IMG/VR virus record: IMGVR_UViG_3300013297_000007
Coordinates: 1 to 52,502 of that record
Direction: 5' to 3' (one strand)
DNA: 52,502 nt
From: a virus
Every line of letters begins with the position of its first letter. Positions within the stretch are counted from its first letter, which is position 1. Below are positions 1 to 8,918 of the stretch, piece after piece. Under the pieces are notes generated by a model. The model did not search any database. It was not told the DNA's origin and saw only the letters and a program-made list of their open reading frames with translations. A program made the translations under genes and the position numbers.

Positions 1-1
1 C

Positions 2-760
2 GACGAGACCCAGAAGAAGTTCTACAAGGAAATGCTGGCTCGCCGGCGCTGCTTGTTCAACGCGCTGATCCTCGACGATCCGAACCAGCCGAAGGATGAG
101 CCGGTGTTGGTGGAGATGAGCGAATCCGCGCTCGACGATCTGCTCGCGCACTTCCAGATTTACATGGATCTGGACGAATCGCACGATCTCGCGTCGGCCG
201 ATCGCGGGCACATCTTCATCTGCGAGAAGACGGGATCGGGCCTCGACACCGAATACAAGTTCAACGTCACTCCCAAGCCCGCTCCGATCAAGCAGGCAAT
301 CCTCGACAAGCGCCACGATCTCGATGGTTGGATTTCCTCGACCTTCACGGACAAGGAAACCAAGGCGCTGCAGCTGTTGCGTTCGGTAACGGGCAATACG
401 GTAGCGGGCTCGGCAGCTGAACTGCTCACCGGCGGCACCAAGACGCCGCCGGCAGCGATCACCCATGTGGCCGACGACGCGCTCGACGCCGATCTCGACG
501 CACTGGTCGCCTCGGTCGAAGCTGACAGCAAGCCGAAGCCGGCCGAGGCCGAGGATGTGCCTTTCGATGTGGTGGACGACGACGAAGATGCGGCGCTCGC
601 CGCAGCTGAAGCCGCGGTCGCCGCTGCCAAGGCCAAGAAGGCAGCTGCAGCTGCAGAGAAGGCCGCCGCAGCGAAGGCGGCCACCCCTACCCCCGCAACC
701 ACCCCGGCAGCCGGTGGCGATGAGCTCGACATCGACTCGATCCTGGCCGGTCTCGACTGA
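2..760 (+). CDS. gp32-like single-stranded DNA-binding protein (5' end outside window)
   Basis: The frame is open from base 2, so the start lies upstream; the ATG at 32 is internal. The visible 252 residues have a core with aromatic and basic residues (KKFYKEM, ARRRCLF), then a long Ala/Lys linker and a very acidic tail ending in DIDSILAGLD. This is the layout of T4 gp32: an OB-fold core plus an acidic C-terminus that docks replication and recombination partners. The zinc-binding part of gp32 would lie off the window. The neighbours, a FEN exonuclease and UvsX, fit a replication/recombination role coating single-stranded DNA. The assignment rests on tail layout and context. Confidence 0.7.
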   Translation, partial: DETQKKFYKEMLARRRCLFNALILDDPNQPKDEPVLVEMSESALDDLLAHFQIYMDLDESHDLASADRGHIFICEKTGSGLDTEYKFNVTPKPAPIKQAILDKRHDLDGWISSTFTDKETKALQLLRSVTGNTVAGSAAELLTGGTKTPPAAITHVADDALDADLDALVASVEADSKPKPAEAEDVPFDVVDDDEDAALAAAEAAVAAAKAKKAAAAAEKAAAAKAATPTPATTPAAGGDELDIDSILAGLD

Positions 761-767
761 TCTGATT

Positions 768-788
768 GGGGTCGCCGGTGGCGGCCCC
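768..788 (+). terminator. GC-rich stem-loop after the SSB gene
   Basis: A 9-bp stem (GGGGTCGCC with GGCGGCCCC, one G-T pair) with a GGT loop starts 7 nt after the stop codon. There is no T-tract, so it is a hairpin terminator or 3' stabiliser rather than a classical intrinsic terminator. Confidence 0.5.
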
Positions 789-794
789 GCCTGA

Positions 795-857
795 GCGGAG
801 ATGACCTCCGCAACTACCATGGAGGGCGCTGTTCCGGAATTGACGGACGCGCCCTCC
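795..857 (+). other. Two further stem-loops before the exonuclease gene
   Basis: GCGGAG/CTCCGC (795-811, 5-nt loop) is followed by GGAGGGCGC/GCGCCCTCC (821-829 with 849-857, 19-nt loop). The second ends 14 nt before the next start codon and could affect its translation. No TGCATA-type promoter is seen here. Confidence 0.45.
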
Positions 858-871
858 AATCAGGGGTTTCC

Positions 872-1816
872 ATGACGTACAAGTGCCTCGTTGACGGAAA
901 TAGCATCGGCTATGCGGCCCACCAGCGCGCCGGCATGCGCCTCACCGCGGGCAATCGCGACACAACGGGCATCTTCGGCGCGCTCACCACAATGCGCAAG
1001 CTGTTCGAACAGCATATGAGTTCCGCACCGATCGTCCTCTGGGATGGTCGGTCATGGCGTAAGGATCGCTATCCCGAATATAAGGCTAACCGCGTCGCCG
1101 ACCCGGCCAAGGTCGCTGAGCGCGAAGCGTACAAGGTGCAGCGCCGCGACATTGCGCGCGGCCTTCAATATCTCGGCGTGCCGCAGCTGATCGCTGCGAA
1201 CATGGAGGCCGATGATCTGGCTTCGATCGTGTCGCGCCGGACGATCGCGAAGGGGCAGAACGTCGTTCTCGTGACCGGCGACAAGGATTGGTTGCAGATC
1301 GTCCGGCCCGGCGTGATGTGGGTCGACCACAAGCAGGCGCGCAAATGCGCGCACACTGACTTCGAAGCCTTCACCGGGTGCAAATCACCCAAGACGTTCA
1401 TCCAGATGAAGGCCTTGATGGGCGACGTCGGCGACAATGTGCCGGTCTGCGGCGGCGTCGGTGAGAAGGGCGCGCTCGACCTGTTTCGTCTGTTTGGTGA
1501 CGTAGATTCCTTCCTCGCGCTGAGCGTCGAAGAGGTTCAGGCCGCGTTCCTCGCGGACGGCAAGAAGAAAGTGCCGGTCAAATACCAGCGTCTCTATAGC
1601 GATCAGGCGATCCAGAAACGCTATCGCGCCAACCTTGAGCTGGTCGACCTGGCGCACCCCACGATCCCGGCGCCCGAGCGTCTGCAGCTGATCCGCAAGC
1701 CGCTCGATGAAGCTGGGTTCCGCTCCTTCTGCGGCGAGTTCGCCTTCATCTCCATCCTCAATGACTTCGACCGCTTCATGCGGCCCTTCCGTTACTTCCA
1801 GGAGCAAGCACAATGA
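872..1816 (+). CDS. 5'-3' exonuclease, FEN/PolI N-terminal family (T4 RNase H/T5 D15-like)
   Basis: The 314-residue protein has the PIN/FEN core: VDGNS with D8, LWDG with D58, the arch-type basic stretch RYPEYKANR (66-74), EADD (112-115), GDKDW (136-140) and GDVGDN (184-189) leading into the helix-3-turn-helix region near 190-210. These acidic residues are the two-metal site that removes RNA primers and 5' flaps. Its length matches phage RNase H enzymes. Its stop overlaps the start of the recombinase gene by ATGA, so it belongs to the replication operon. Confidence 0.92.
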   Translation: MTYKCLVDGNSIGYAAHQRAGMRLTAGNRDTTGIFGALTTMRKLFEQHMSSAPIVLWDGRSWRKDRYPEYKANRVADPAKVAEREAYKVQRRDIARGLQYLGVPQLIAANMEADDLASIVSRRTIAKGQNVVLVTGDKDWLQIVRPGVMWVDHKQARKCAHTDFEAFTGCKSPKTFIQMKALMGDVGDNVPVCGGVGEKGALDLFRLFGDVDSFLALSVEEVQAAFLADGKKKVPVKYQRLYSDQAIQKRYRANLELVDLAHPTIPAPERLQLIRKPLDEAGFRSFCGEFAFISILNDFDRFMRPFRYFQEQAQ

Positions 1817-2841
1817 GTCTCGCAGACGCCCTCGCCGGCGCCCTCGCAAAGGGCAAGGTAAAGTCCGATGAAAACAAGGATCTCGGCCTCTTCCTATCGA
1901 CCGGCGTCCCCAACATCGACTACGCGCTGAGCGGATCCTACCGCGGCGGCGGCTACAAGTCGTCACGCGTCCACGAGATTGCAGGGCCACCATCGGCCGG
2001 CAAGACCCAAATCGCCACGTCGGTGATGATCGAAGCGCAGCGCGCGGGCGGGGCCGCAGCCTTCCATGACCATGAGCGCACGTTCGCCGAGAATCTGGCC
2101 GTCAGCTTCGGGCTCAATAACGCAGCCGGCATCTTCACCTACAAGCGTCCGCGCACGTTCGAGGAATCGATCGATCAGGCGGTCGATTGGATGGAGGCGA
2201 TCCGCAAGGCCGACGTCATCCCCTTCGAGGCGCCGCTCGCGCTGGTGTTCGACAGCTTCGCAGCGATGGTGCCGGCCGAGAAGATGGAGCGCGGCTCCGA
2301 CGCAGCCAACATGCGCGAAAAGGTCGCACTCGCCACCGCGGCGTCGCAGGAGCTTCCGGCATTCTGCAACTTCGTGGAAGAGAACAACGCATGCGTTCTG
2401 TTCCTCAACCAGATCCGCACCAAGCCTGGCGTCGTTTACGGCGATCCACGCTACACGCCGGGCGGCGACTCCCTACCCTTCTATTCCTCGACCCGCGCTT
2501 TCCTCTCGCGCTCCATGGTTAAGGATAAGAAGACGAAGGAAGTCGAGGGCCAGAACATCACGATGGAAGTGATCAAGAACAAAACCCATCGCCCCTTCGA
2601 GAAGACTGGCTGGTCATTCCGCTTCAAGCCCGACGGTACTGGTTATATCGATATTGTTGATTCGATGATCGATCACCTCGTCGACATCGGCGGGTTTGAG
2701 AAGCAGGGAGATTATCTCGTATGGGATGGCAAGAAATACTTCCGCACCCAGATCACTCAGGTGGTCAGTCAGCGACCCGACGCGATCGACGTCCTGATCG
2801 CGATGGCCGAGAAGGTCCAGGCGCAGCGGGTGGCGGCATGA
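1813..2841 (+). CDS. uvsX: UvsX/RecA-type recombinase
   Basis: The 342-residue RecA-fold ATPase has Walker A GPPSAGKT (58-65), a catalytic Glu in FHDHERT (E88), Walker B LALVFD (142-147) and a FLNQIR segment like the RecA loop before L2. It forms filaments on single-stranded DNA and drives strand exchange for recombination-dependent replication, working with the adjacent SSB and the SbcC/SbcD pair. Translation is coupled by ATGA overlaps on both sides. Its length and lack of a long C-terminal domain fit phage UvsX rather than host RecA. Confidence 0.9.
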   Translation: MSLADALAGALAKGKVKSDENKDLGLFLSTGVPNIDYALSGSYRGGGYKSSRVHEIAGPPSAGKTQIATSVMIEAQRAGGAAAFHDHERTFAENLAVSFGLNNAAGIFTYKRPRTFEESIDQAVDWMEAIRKADVIPFEAPLALVFDSFAAMVPAEKMERGSDAANMREKVALATAASQELPAFCNFVEENNACVLFLNQIRTKPGVVYGDPRYTPGGDSLPFYSSTRAFLSRSMVKDKKTKEVEGQNITMEVIKNKTHRPFEKTGWSFRFKPDGTGYIDIVDSMIDHLVDIGGFEKQGDYLVWDGKKYFRTQITQVVSQRPDAIDVLIAMAEKVQAQRVAA

Positions 2842-3464
2842 ACTTCGCCGGGGTTGATGGCACTCTGCGCAATGCCCGCGTCGTGCCTTGCGGAAATGGC
2901 AGCCTTGCGATCGGTCGCATCTACGACGATCGCAAGGAACGCTTTCGGGATGGTGAGCAGGTCCGCACCAGCCGAATTCTCGAGGGTCCTGACGCGAACG
3001 GTATCATCCGCACCCGCAACAGCGTCTATCGGATCGAGCTGGCGGTGGGCGAACAAGACCCCGAAGCTGAGGGAAAGATCGCGGCGGCGCCGAGCAGGTC
3101 GAATGATGCGGAATATCCACCCATTTCAACCCCCGTCAGCGAGCTCGGGCTGGTCCGCAAGTGCCCACCGGGATTTGTCGAGCGCGCCGCAGTTGATCGC
3201 CGCGTCACCGAGCTCCTCGAGGCTAACAACCGCGAGGTCGAGCGCCGGCGGGAAGCTGAGCGCCGAGCGCGCATGTGGCAGGAAACCGCCGCACAATTCT
3301 GCACGAACGAGTCCTACTATCGGGATCTGCTCGATCAGATCGGCGCGCACATTGGCGAGGCGGCTTTCACCGCGGATGATGGATCGAAGCCGGGCGGCGT
3401 GGTTCGGGCAAAGCTGCCCGAATTGGTCGCAGATCTTTGGCGGCAGGCTCACCACGTAGAATGA
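2838..3464 (+). CDS. Hypothetical phage protein with charged central helix
   Basis: The ATG at 2838 overlaps the recombinase stop. The 208 residues comprise an N-terminal beta-rich part with a RIYDDRKERF stretch, a low-complexity linker, a highly charged helix (about 125-150, many Arg and Glu) and a C-terminal segment ending AKLPELVADLWRQ. The YYRDLLDQIG and ADDGS segments resemble a recurring module of small phage proteins, but I cannot name a function. Its place in the recombination operon suggests DNA metabolism. Confidence 0.7.
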   Translation: MNFAGVDGTLRNARVVPCGNGSLAIGRIYDDRKERFRDGEQVRTSRILEGPDANGIIRTRNSVYRIELAVGEQDPEAEGKIAAAPSRSNDAEYPPISTPVSELGLVRKCPPGFVERAAVDRRVTELLEANNREVERRREAERRARMWQETAAQFCTNESYYRDLLDQIGAHIGEAAFTADDGSKPGGVVRAKLPELVADLWRQAHHVE

Positions 3465-4027
3465 AAACAGACACTCGCCAGCTACGGCGCCGTGACGGTC
3501 GGTGGAAGGCAGGCGGGCAACCGCTCTGCCTTCTCTGCTCTGCGCAAGACACCTGCACCTGGCGCGCGCAGCATGGCGATGTCGAATCCTGCCACGCGAT
3601 GATCCCGGCGTTCGGCTTCATGAACGAAGTGGGGCTCGATCGCATCTCCAATACAATGCGCGTTGGCAAGGCTTGGTCGGAGCGCCTGGTCACAGGCGAC
3701 CGCGTCGGCCTCTACAACGTTAAGCGCAAGGAGATGTTCGGGTCGGCGACGATCCTGTCCGTCTTCACCGGCCCTATCGTGCCGATGCTTATCAAGCACG
3801 CGCACGCCAACCACACGATGCTCGACACGCCGCGTGCCGAGGCCGCTGAGATGCTACTTCGTTGGATGCGCCAGAATTACGGCCCGCGCCTGATCAATAA
3901 GCAAACCCATCTTACGGCGGTGTATCTCCTCAATGACAACGGCAAGCCTCTCACGACGCCTTTTCAAGCAATACAAACGGCTCGAGACGATCAAGAGCTC
4001 GCCGAGGGCGCAGGGCACGTTGGTTGA
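3461..4027 (+). CDS. Hypothetical protein, possible ASCH/PUA-like fold
   Basis: The start at 3461 overlaps the previous stop by ATGA. The 188 residues include two Cys pairs near the N-terminus (CLLC, and CTW...C) and a central GDRVGLYNV stretch reminiscent of ASCH/PUA-like domains that bind RNA or modified nucleotides. The resemblance is weak. The 3' end is overlapped for about 95 nt by the next frame if that frame starts at its first ATG. Confidence 0.65.
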   Translation: MKTDTRQLRRRDGRWKAGGQPLCLLCSAQDTCTWRAQHGDVESCHAMIPAFGFMNEVGLDRISNTMRVGKAWSERLVTGDRVGLYNVKRKEMFGSATILSVFTGPIVPMLIKHAHANHTMLDTPRAEAAEMLLRWMRQNYGPRLINKQTHLTAVYLLNDNGKPLTTPFQAIQTARDDQELAEGAGHVG

Positions 4028-4379
4028 TACACCCGTCGGCCCGGCGCTGATGGTGTTTCAAAAGGCGTCGCATGTTTGGCGCGGCCGAGCGAAATCTATC
4101 CATGAAGCGATCGACCAAGGCACCGCCGGCATCGGTGTCGATATGCTCTTGGCCAGAACAGCGATGCGTAAAGGGGCGGTCGCTGTGATTGTCGTCAATG
4201 AGGAGTTGGCGGGCATTTGGGCCGGTCGCATCTCCGATCTGTTCGACCCCAGCATATCCCGCACGCGGGAGGGCTTCTCTGGCCGCTCGGTCAAAGTGGT
4301 GGATATAGACAGATTTGCTCACAGAACGCTCGAAATCAGCTTGAAGCCCAAACGTAAGCGCGCTATCGAAGCTGCATAG
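3933..4379 (+). CDS. Hypothetical protein; start uncertain
   Basis: The longest form starts at ATG 3933, deep in the previous gene. TTG 4020, just before the previous stop and after a purine-rich stretch, or ATG 4050, are alternatives. The coherent part is from about residue 30: VFQKASHVWRG, GIGVDMLLART, AVAVIVVNEELAG and a basic tail. No catalytic motif was recognised. The stop codon TAG lies inside a TGCATA promoter element, so the end of this gene doubles as the promoter of the next operon and fixes its last residues as Ala-Ala. Confidence 0.65.
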   Translation: MTTASLSRRLFKQYKRLETIKSSPRAQGTLVDTPVGPALMVFQKASHVWRGRAKSIHEAIDQGTAGIGVDMLLARTAMRKGAVAVIVVNEELAGIWAGRISDLFDPSISRTREGFSGRSVKVVDIDRFAHRTLEISLKPKRKRAIEAA

Positions 4380-4394
4380 CGAACAACACACACA
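4373..4394 (+). promoter_or_regulatory. TGCATA/ACAACACACAC promoter-like element
   Basis: TGCATAGCGAACAACACACA overlaps the stop of the upstream gene and lies 11 nt before a GTG start preceded by AGGGGCGAG. It drives the mini membrane protein, SbcD and SbcC genes. Confidence 0.6.
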
Positions 4395-4404
4395 GGGGCG
4401 AGCG

Positions 4405-4503
4405 GTGACGGTCAAACAAATGGGTATTTGGTCTGTCGTAGGGGTGCTGAACGCGCTTATCTGCGTGTTTGCTATTCTGAACGCGGGGAGTTTTGGATCG
4501 TGA
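4405..4503 (+). CDS. 32-residue membrane miniprotein coupled to sbcD
   Basis: GTG at 4405 follows an AGGGG Shine-Dalgarno and the frame closes with TGA at 4501, overlapping the GTG start of sbcD (GTGA). The product is a short basic N-terminus, a hydrophobic segment of about 20 residues (VVGVLNALICVFAILNAG) and a Ser/Gly end, so a single membrane span. It could be a real membrane peptide or a leader that couples translation to sbcD. Position and coupling are the evidence; function is unknown. Confidence 0.5.
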   Translation: MTVKQMGIWSVVGVLNALICVFAILNAGSFGS

Positions 4504-5573
4504 AATACCCCTCCCCATATCTCAAGGTGGCTGATGTCCACGCCCACGACTGGAGCCAATTCTCAGGCGTCGGCTCTGACGGCGTTAACACAAGGCTTCG
4601 AATCATTCTCGACGAGCTGAAGCGCGCCGCGGGCGAGCTTCAAGCCGCCGGCGGATACATCATGACGATCGACGGGGATCTATTCCACGTCCGTGGCAAG
4701 ATTGCGCCGAGCGTGTTCAACCCGACCTATGACGCGATCCGCGAGATCGCCGAGACTGGCGTTCGCATCGAGATCATCGCCGGCAATCACGACCTGGAGG
4801 GTAAGGACGCGACCAAGCTGGGCAATGCGATGCAGCAGCTTCAGCAGATCCCCGGCGTCACCGTCCACGTCCAGCCAGCGATCGTCCACAACAACCTGCT
4901 TATGGTGCCCTGGATCGAGGATCTCGACCGCCTACGCACGCTTCTGCGGGGCTTTGCGACGAAGCTTGGTGCGAAGGCAGCGCAGATCGATGTTGCCCTT
5001 CACGCCCCGCTCAACGGCGTCATCAAGGGCATTCCGGACGCGTGTCTCGATCCCGCCGAGCTTGCTGCTCTCGGTTTTCGCCGCGTGTTCGCCGGTCACT
5101 TCCACAATCACGTCGACTTCGGCGGTGGGGTCTACTCGGTTGGCGCAACCACGCATCAGACCTGGAACGACCCCGGCACTAAGGCGGGATTCCTCCTCGT
5201 CTACGAGGATCGTGTCGAGCATCACGAGAGCAAGGCGCCCAAGTTCGTCAACTGGGATGGAGACGACATCGTCGATGACGATTATTTCGAGGGCAACTAT
5301 GTCCGGCTGCGCCTGCAGGATGCGGAGGAGTCTATCATTCGCGATATGCGCCAGGCGATCATGGATCGCGGCGCGCTCGGCATCGTCGACCACAGCTCCA
5401 AGAAGCGCACCGTGACGCGCTCCAATGCGACCGCACAGACGGGCTCCACGCTGGAGATGTCAGTCTCGTCTTTCGTGGGCGAGCACCTGCAGACGTCGCT
5501 CGATAAGGCGAAGATCGAACAGGAGGCGCTCGCCGTGCTTGGCGAAGCGAAGATGCGGAGTCTGGCAGCATGA
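4500..5573 (+). CDS. sbcD: SbcD/Mre11/T4 gp47-like nuclease subunit
   Basis: A GTG at 4500 with GGGGAG 9 nt upstream is preferred over an in-frame ATG at 4428, because homology starts immediately after it. The 357-residue calcineurin-like phosphoesterase has DVH (D12, H14), GDLFH (59-63), GNHD (95-98), LHAP (H168) and GHFHNH (199-204), the full set of metal ligands. With SbcC it forms the complex that trims DNA ends and hairpins for recombination-dependent replication. It is coupled to the next small gene by ATGA. Confidence 0.9.
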   Translation: MKYPSPYLKVADVHAHDWSQFSGVGSDGVNTRLRIILDELKRAAGELQAAGGYIMTIDGDLFHVRGKIAPSVFNPTYDAIREIAETGVRIEIIAGNHDLEGKDATKLGNAMQQLQQIPGVTVHVQPAIVHNNLLMVPWIEDLDRLRTLLRGFATKLGAKAAQIDVALHAPLNGVIKGIPDACLDPAELAALGFRRVFAGHFHNHVDFGGGVYSVGATTHQTWNDPGTKAGFLLVYEDRVEHHESKAPKFVNWDGDDIVDDDYFEGNYVRLRLQDAEESIIRDMRQAIMDRGALGIVDHSSKKRTVTRSNATAQTGSTLEMSVSSFVGEHLQTSLDKAKIEQEALAVLGEAKMRSLAA

Positions 5574-5827
5574 CGGATGCAACGCAGGCAGACGTCGTGC
5601 TCATAAGCCAGCCGCCGAATCGTGCGTGGAGTTTTGACCTCCACGGTATCTTTCACAGTTTCGATGATGCGCTCGCTCACGTTCGAAAGGATATCGGCCG
5701 CGATGATATCGAGTGGGGTAAGATCACAGCCGACGCTTGCGAATTCATCGAGCCGCGCCTGCTCGTCCACAATGCCAGGTGGGTCGCAGCCCGCACCCCG
5801 ATACGCGCAAAGGAAGCCGTCGCATGA
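5570..5827 (+). CDS. Small hypothetical protein between sbcD and sbcC
   Basis: The 85-residue protein overlaps sbcD and sbcC by ATGA on each side. It starts with a Val/Leu-rich strand, then FDLHGIFHSFDDAL and an acidic stretch. No known motif was seen. Being inserted between the two nuclease subunits suggests a role linked to that complex, but this is positional inference only. Confidence 0.7.
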   Translation: MTDATQADVVLISQPPNRAWSFDLHGIFHSFDDALAHVRKDIGRDDIEWGKITADACEFIEPRLLVHNARWVAARTPIRAKEAVA

Positions 5828-7755
5828 AGTTCGGCGATCTCTATCTCAGAAATTTCCTCTCGATCGCCGAGGTGAAGGTCAACCTGGCCGACATTGGCCT
5901 GGTCAGCATCGCCGGCGAGAATGTCGATGATCCGTCGGCCGACAGCAATGGCGCCGGCAAGTCCACGATGCCCGACGGCCTCAACTGGATCCTGTGGGGC
6001 AAGACAGCCCGCGGTGTGTCCGGCGATGACGTCATAAACTCAGCAGCGGGCAAGGATTGCTGCGGCTCGATCGACCTGATCGATGGCGCCGACACCTATC
6101 GCATCACGCGCTACCGCAAGGCGCCCAAGCACAAGAACGCGCTCCTCGCGCAGCGCGTTGAGCAGGATGGCACGCTCACTGACCTGACCAAGGGCAAAAC
6201 CGACCTGACCCAAGCGTTGGTCGCGCAGATCCTCGGCTGTTCGGAGGATGTGTTTCTCGCCGCCATCTATTCCGGCCAGGAGCAGATGCCCGACCTCCCC
6301 CGCAAGACCGATCGGGAGCTGAAGCTGATCGTCGAGGAGGCGGCCGGGATCGACGTTCTGAATGCTGCGCATGAAGTCGCGCGCGAACGGTTGCGTGAAG
6401 CGCAGCAACGCTTGTCAGACGCTCAAATCACGCGCGACCGCATCGAAGCGCGACACTCGTCTATCAAAGACGCTGTTCAGCGCAGCAGCGCAGCGCTGAC
6501 GCAATGGGCAACCGACACCCGCGCGCGCGTCACCGAGCTGACCGAGCAAGCCAAGGAGCTCGTCGCAGCCGCCTCAACTGTGAAGGCTGAGATCGACATC
6601 CCCGGCATGGAGGATCTGCGCACGGAGATCACCAAGGTCTCCGGTCAGATCGGCGCCGTGAACATCGAGCGGCAGAAAGAGCAGGAGCTCGCCGTCGTCG
6701 AAGCGACCAAGGCACGCACCCTCGATCAGGTTGATGCCCGGTGCGAAAGTCTTGCCGCCCAGGTGAAGTCTGCGAAGAACGTCCTCGACAATGTGGAGGG
6801 CTCAGTCGGCCAGCCATGCGGTGAGTGCGGCAAGAAAAAGACGCCAGCCGACATCGGCCCGGCCAAGAAGCTCGCCGAGGAAAAGCTGCGCGAGATCGTG
6901 GATATCTACCAAGCGGCCGTCGCCGAGCGATCGCCTGCGCATGCGGCGCATAACGACGCCGCCTACGAGCTCAAGAAATTCCGCGCGGGCATGACGGACG
7001 TATCGGCCGCGCAAGGGCAGATGACCGCCCTGCAGCGCGAGCTTCGCATGATGGAGGCGAAGCAGATCGAATTCGAGCGACTCCGTCAGCAGGCGGTCGA
7101 CAAGGCCAACGCCGCGAAGCAGCTCGCCGCCCAGGTCAATCCGCATAAGGGCCTCCTCGAGCAATACGACCAGGAACTGAAGGAGCTCGCGGCCGTCATC
7201 GCCGAGGAGGACGCGAAGGTCGCGGCAGCACAGTTGGACAGCTCCTACGCCGCCGCGGTGGTCGAGGTGTTTGCACCGAAGGGCGTGCGCGCCCACGTCC
7301 TGGATGATGTCACGCCGTTCCTGAACGACAGGACGGCGCGGTATCTCGGCGCGCTCAGCGACGGCACGATTGAGGCATACTGGACGACGCTGACGCCTTC
7401 GAAAGACGGGAAGGAGCTCAAGGAGCAATTCTCGATCGCGGTGGAGCGCGCCGGCACGGCGCCTTCGTTTAACGCGCTCTCAGGTGGTCAAAAGCGCAAG
7501 GTGCGTCTCGCATGCGCGCTCGCGCTGCAAGACCTTGTAGCGTCGCGCGCAACGAAGCAGATCAGCTTGTTTATTGGTGACGAGATTGACGACGCGCTGG
7601 ACAGTGCGGGGCTGGAGCGGCTGATGGGCATTCTCGAGGAGAAGGCCCGTGACCGCGGATCCGTCCTCGTCATCAGCCACAATGACATCGCGGACTACGC
7701 CCGCACCACATGGACGGCGCGGTATGAAAACGGCGTCACGGAGGTTTTGGTATGA
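5824..7755 (+). CDS. sbcC: SbcC/Rad50/T4 gp46-like ATPase subunit
   Basis: The start is set at 5824 (ATGA overlap), where the MKFGDLYLRNF opening typical of the family appears. The 643 residues contain Walker A NGAGKST (42-48), coiled-coil arms, a zinc hook CGEC (C332, C335), signature SGGQKRK near 553, Walker B FIGDE (583-587) and an H-loop ISHND near 617. The ATPase tethers DNA ends and gates the SbcD nuclease. It is shorter than bacterial SbcC and close to T4 gp46, so the arms are short. Confidence 0.92.
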   Translation: MKFGDLYLRNFLSIAEVKVNLADIGLVSIAGENVDDPSADSNGAGKSTMPDGLNWILWGKTARGVSGDDVINSAAGKDCCGSIDLIDGADTYRITRYRKAPKHKNALLAQRVEQDGTLTDLTKGKTDLTQALVAQILGCSEDVFLAAIYSGQEQMPDLPRKTDRELKLIVEEAAGIDVLNAAHEVARERLREAQQRLSDAQITRDRIEARHSSIKDAVQRSSAALTQWATDTRARVTELTEQAKELVAAASTVKAEIDIPGMEDLRTEITKVSGQIGAVNIERQKEQELAVVEATKARTLDQVDARCESLAAQVKSAKNVLDNVEGSVGQPCGECGKKKTPADIGPAKKLAEEKLREIVDIYQAAVAERSPAHAAHNDAAYELKKFRAGMTDVSAAQGQMTALQRELRMMEAKQIEFERLRQQAVDKANAAKQLAAQVNPHKGLLEQYDQELKELAAVIAEEDAKVAAAQLDSSYAAAVVEVFAPKGVRAHVLDDVTPFLNDRTARYLGALSDGTIEAYWTTLTPSKDGKELKEQFSIAVERAGTAPSFNALSGGQKRKVRLACALALQDLVASRATKQISLFIGDEIDDALDSAGLERLMGILEEKARDRGSVLVISHNDIADYARTTWTARYENGVTEVLV

Positions 7756-8003
7756 AAAGCGAAGAGCTCTTCCACCGCATGGTGGCGGTCGCCCGTCAGT
7801 GGGTGACAATGAATCATTTCGGCGCGCTCCACATCATCATCGCAGATGGAAATGTGGAGGAAGAGCACATCGAATTCTGCATGTCCGAGGAAGGCATTAC
7901 GCAGGAGGAGCATGCGTTTGCCAATATGCTGCTCGAGGAATTCAGCGAGGAAGAGCGGCACGCGATCTATTCCTTCACTCACTGCGAGGATATTTGTCTA
8001 TGA
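7752..8003 (+). CDS. Acidic hypothetical protein
   Basis: The 83-residue, strongly acidic helical protein (EEEHIEF, LLEEFSEEERH) overlaps sbcC and the next gene by ATGA. It has three scattered Cys and no recognised motif. Its charge and size are common for phage proteins that mimic DNA or bind a basic partner, but no specific function can be claimed. Confidence 0.7.
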   Translation: MKSEELFHRMVAVARQWVTMNHFGALHIIIADGNVEEEHIEFCMSEEGITQEEHAFANMLLEEFSEEERHAIYSFTHCEDICL

Positions 8004-8179
8004 ATAGGACTACCGGCCTGCGCGACTGGATTATCGTCGAGCGACACCCCGCTCAATGTTTAGCGGAGTGCGGCGATAAGCTGGTGACGAACGCCCGCAC
8101 CGGCCGCCGCCGCGTCCTGCTCGACTTCTTCAGCCGCGACACCCGTCGCGCGCTGATCCAGTCGCTGAGGGCCGCATAA
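8000..8179 (+). CDS. Small basic hypothetical protein
   Basis: The ATG at 8000 overlaps the previous stop by ATGA and the stop overlaps the next ATG by TAATG. The 59 residues are Arg-rich (TGRRRV, RDTRRAL). It is adjacent to the acidic 83-residue protein. Function unknown. Confidence 0.6.
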   Translation: MNRTTGLRDWIIVERHPAQCLAECGDKLVTNARTGRRRVLLDFFSRDTRRALIQSLRAA

Positions 8180-8391
8180 TGGCTTCGCTCAATAAAAACG
8201 ACCGCGACAACCTGTATAGCGCTGCGGCGCGGCTGGTCGAGCAGGCCTCGCGATTTGACCAGCAGGCAGATGTATTCGCGCAATGTCAGATGCACGACAG
8301 GGCGGAAGGGCACCGAAAGGTTGCAGCCGCGATGCGCGAGGAGGCGTCAGAATGTCGCCGATTGGCTGACGCTTGGAGGGGCGCGCAATGA
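8179..8391 (+). CDS. Small helical hypothetical protein
   Basis: The 70-residue, all-helical, charged protein has heptad-like Ala/Leu spacing (LVEQASRFDQQADVF). It overlaps its neighbours by TAATG and ATGA. No function recognised. Confidence 0.65.
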   Translation: MASLNKNDRDNLYSAAARLVEQASRFDQQADVFAQCQMHDRAEGHRKVAAAMREEASECRRLADAWRGAQ

Positions 8392-8918
8392 CCGCTCCCG
8401 CACACGTTGAGAAGGCCGCGTCGCTCGCCTTCATCCAGCAGCTGATTGAGATCGGCGAAATGTTCTCGCGCATCGGCGTCCAGCTGCGCACCTGCGAGGT
8501 TAAGCTGCCGATCGTAGCGTCAGCCTGGGTGCCGGCGAAAGCTGCGCAAGGCGGCTACCGCAAGTGCCCCGTCCCCGCTGGCGCCAAATTCGAGGCCGAC
8601 AAGGTCACGCTCGGCAAGAAGAATGGCCTGATCTTTCACTTCAAGCCTCTGGTCGCGGCCCAATCTGGCGATGTCTATGACCGGATCGAGCTGCCCTGGG
8701 ATGAGACGCAGGACATCTTCCCCGACATCGCCGACAAGGTGGAAGCCGAGTTGGGTTTCGACGTCGAGGCGGTCAACCAGAAACTGAAGGCGGCCTGCGC
8801 CAAGCGGAAGGAGATCCACAAGATCCTTTCCGAGGGCTTCGACAAGGCTTTCAGCGCACGAAACGACCGGATCCGCAAGGAAGCCGAGCACAGCGAACCG
8901 CTGTTCGGGATTATGTGA
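8388..8918 (+). CDS. Hypothetical protein carrying the PLFGIM C-terminal tag
   Basis: The start at 8388 (ATGA overlap) is preferred over an in-frame ATG at 8373. The 176-residue protein has a helical N-terminus, a central beta region (KKNGLIFHFKPL), and charged helices. It ends in EPLFGIM, one of nine occurrences in the window of the same C-terminal peptide on unrelated proteins. It lies between recombination genes and a 3'-5' exonuclease. Confidence 0.75.
   Translation: MTAPAHVEKAASLAFIQQLIEIGEMFSRIGVQLRTCEVKLPIVASAWVPAKAAQGGYRKCPVPAGAKFEADKVTLGKKNGLIFHFKPLVAAQSGDVYDRIELPWDETQDIFPDIADKVEAELGFDVEAVNQKLKAACAKRKEIHKILSEGFDKAFSARNDRIRKEAEHSEPLFGIM

Noticed and set aside
160-813. Minus-strand open frame opposite the SSB gene
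   Set aside because: Ser/Ala-rich shadow of the acidic Ala-rich tail; no start signal and antisense to a clear gene.
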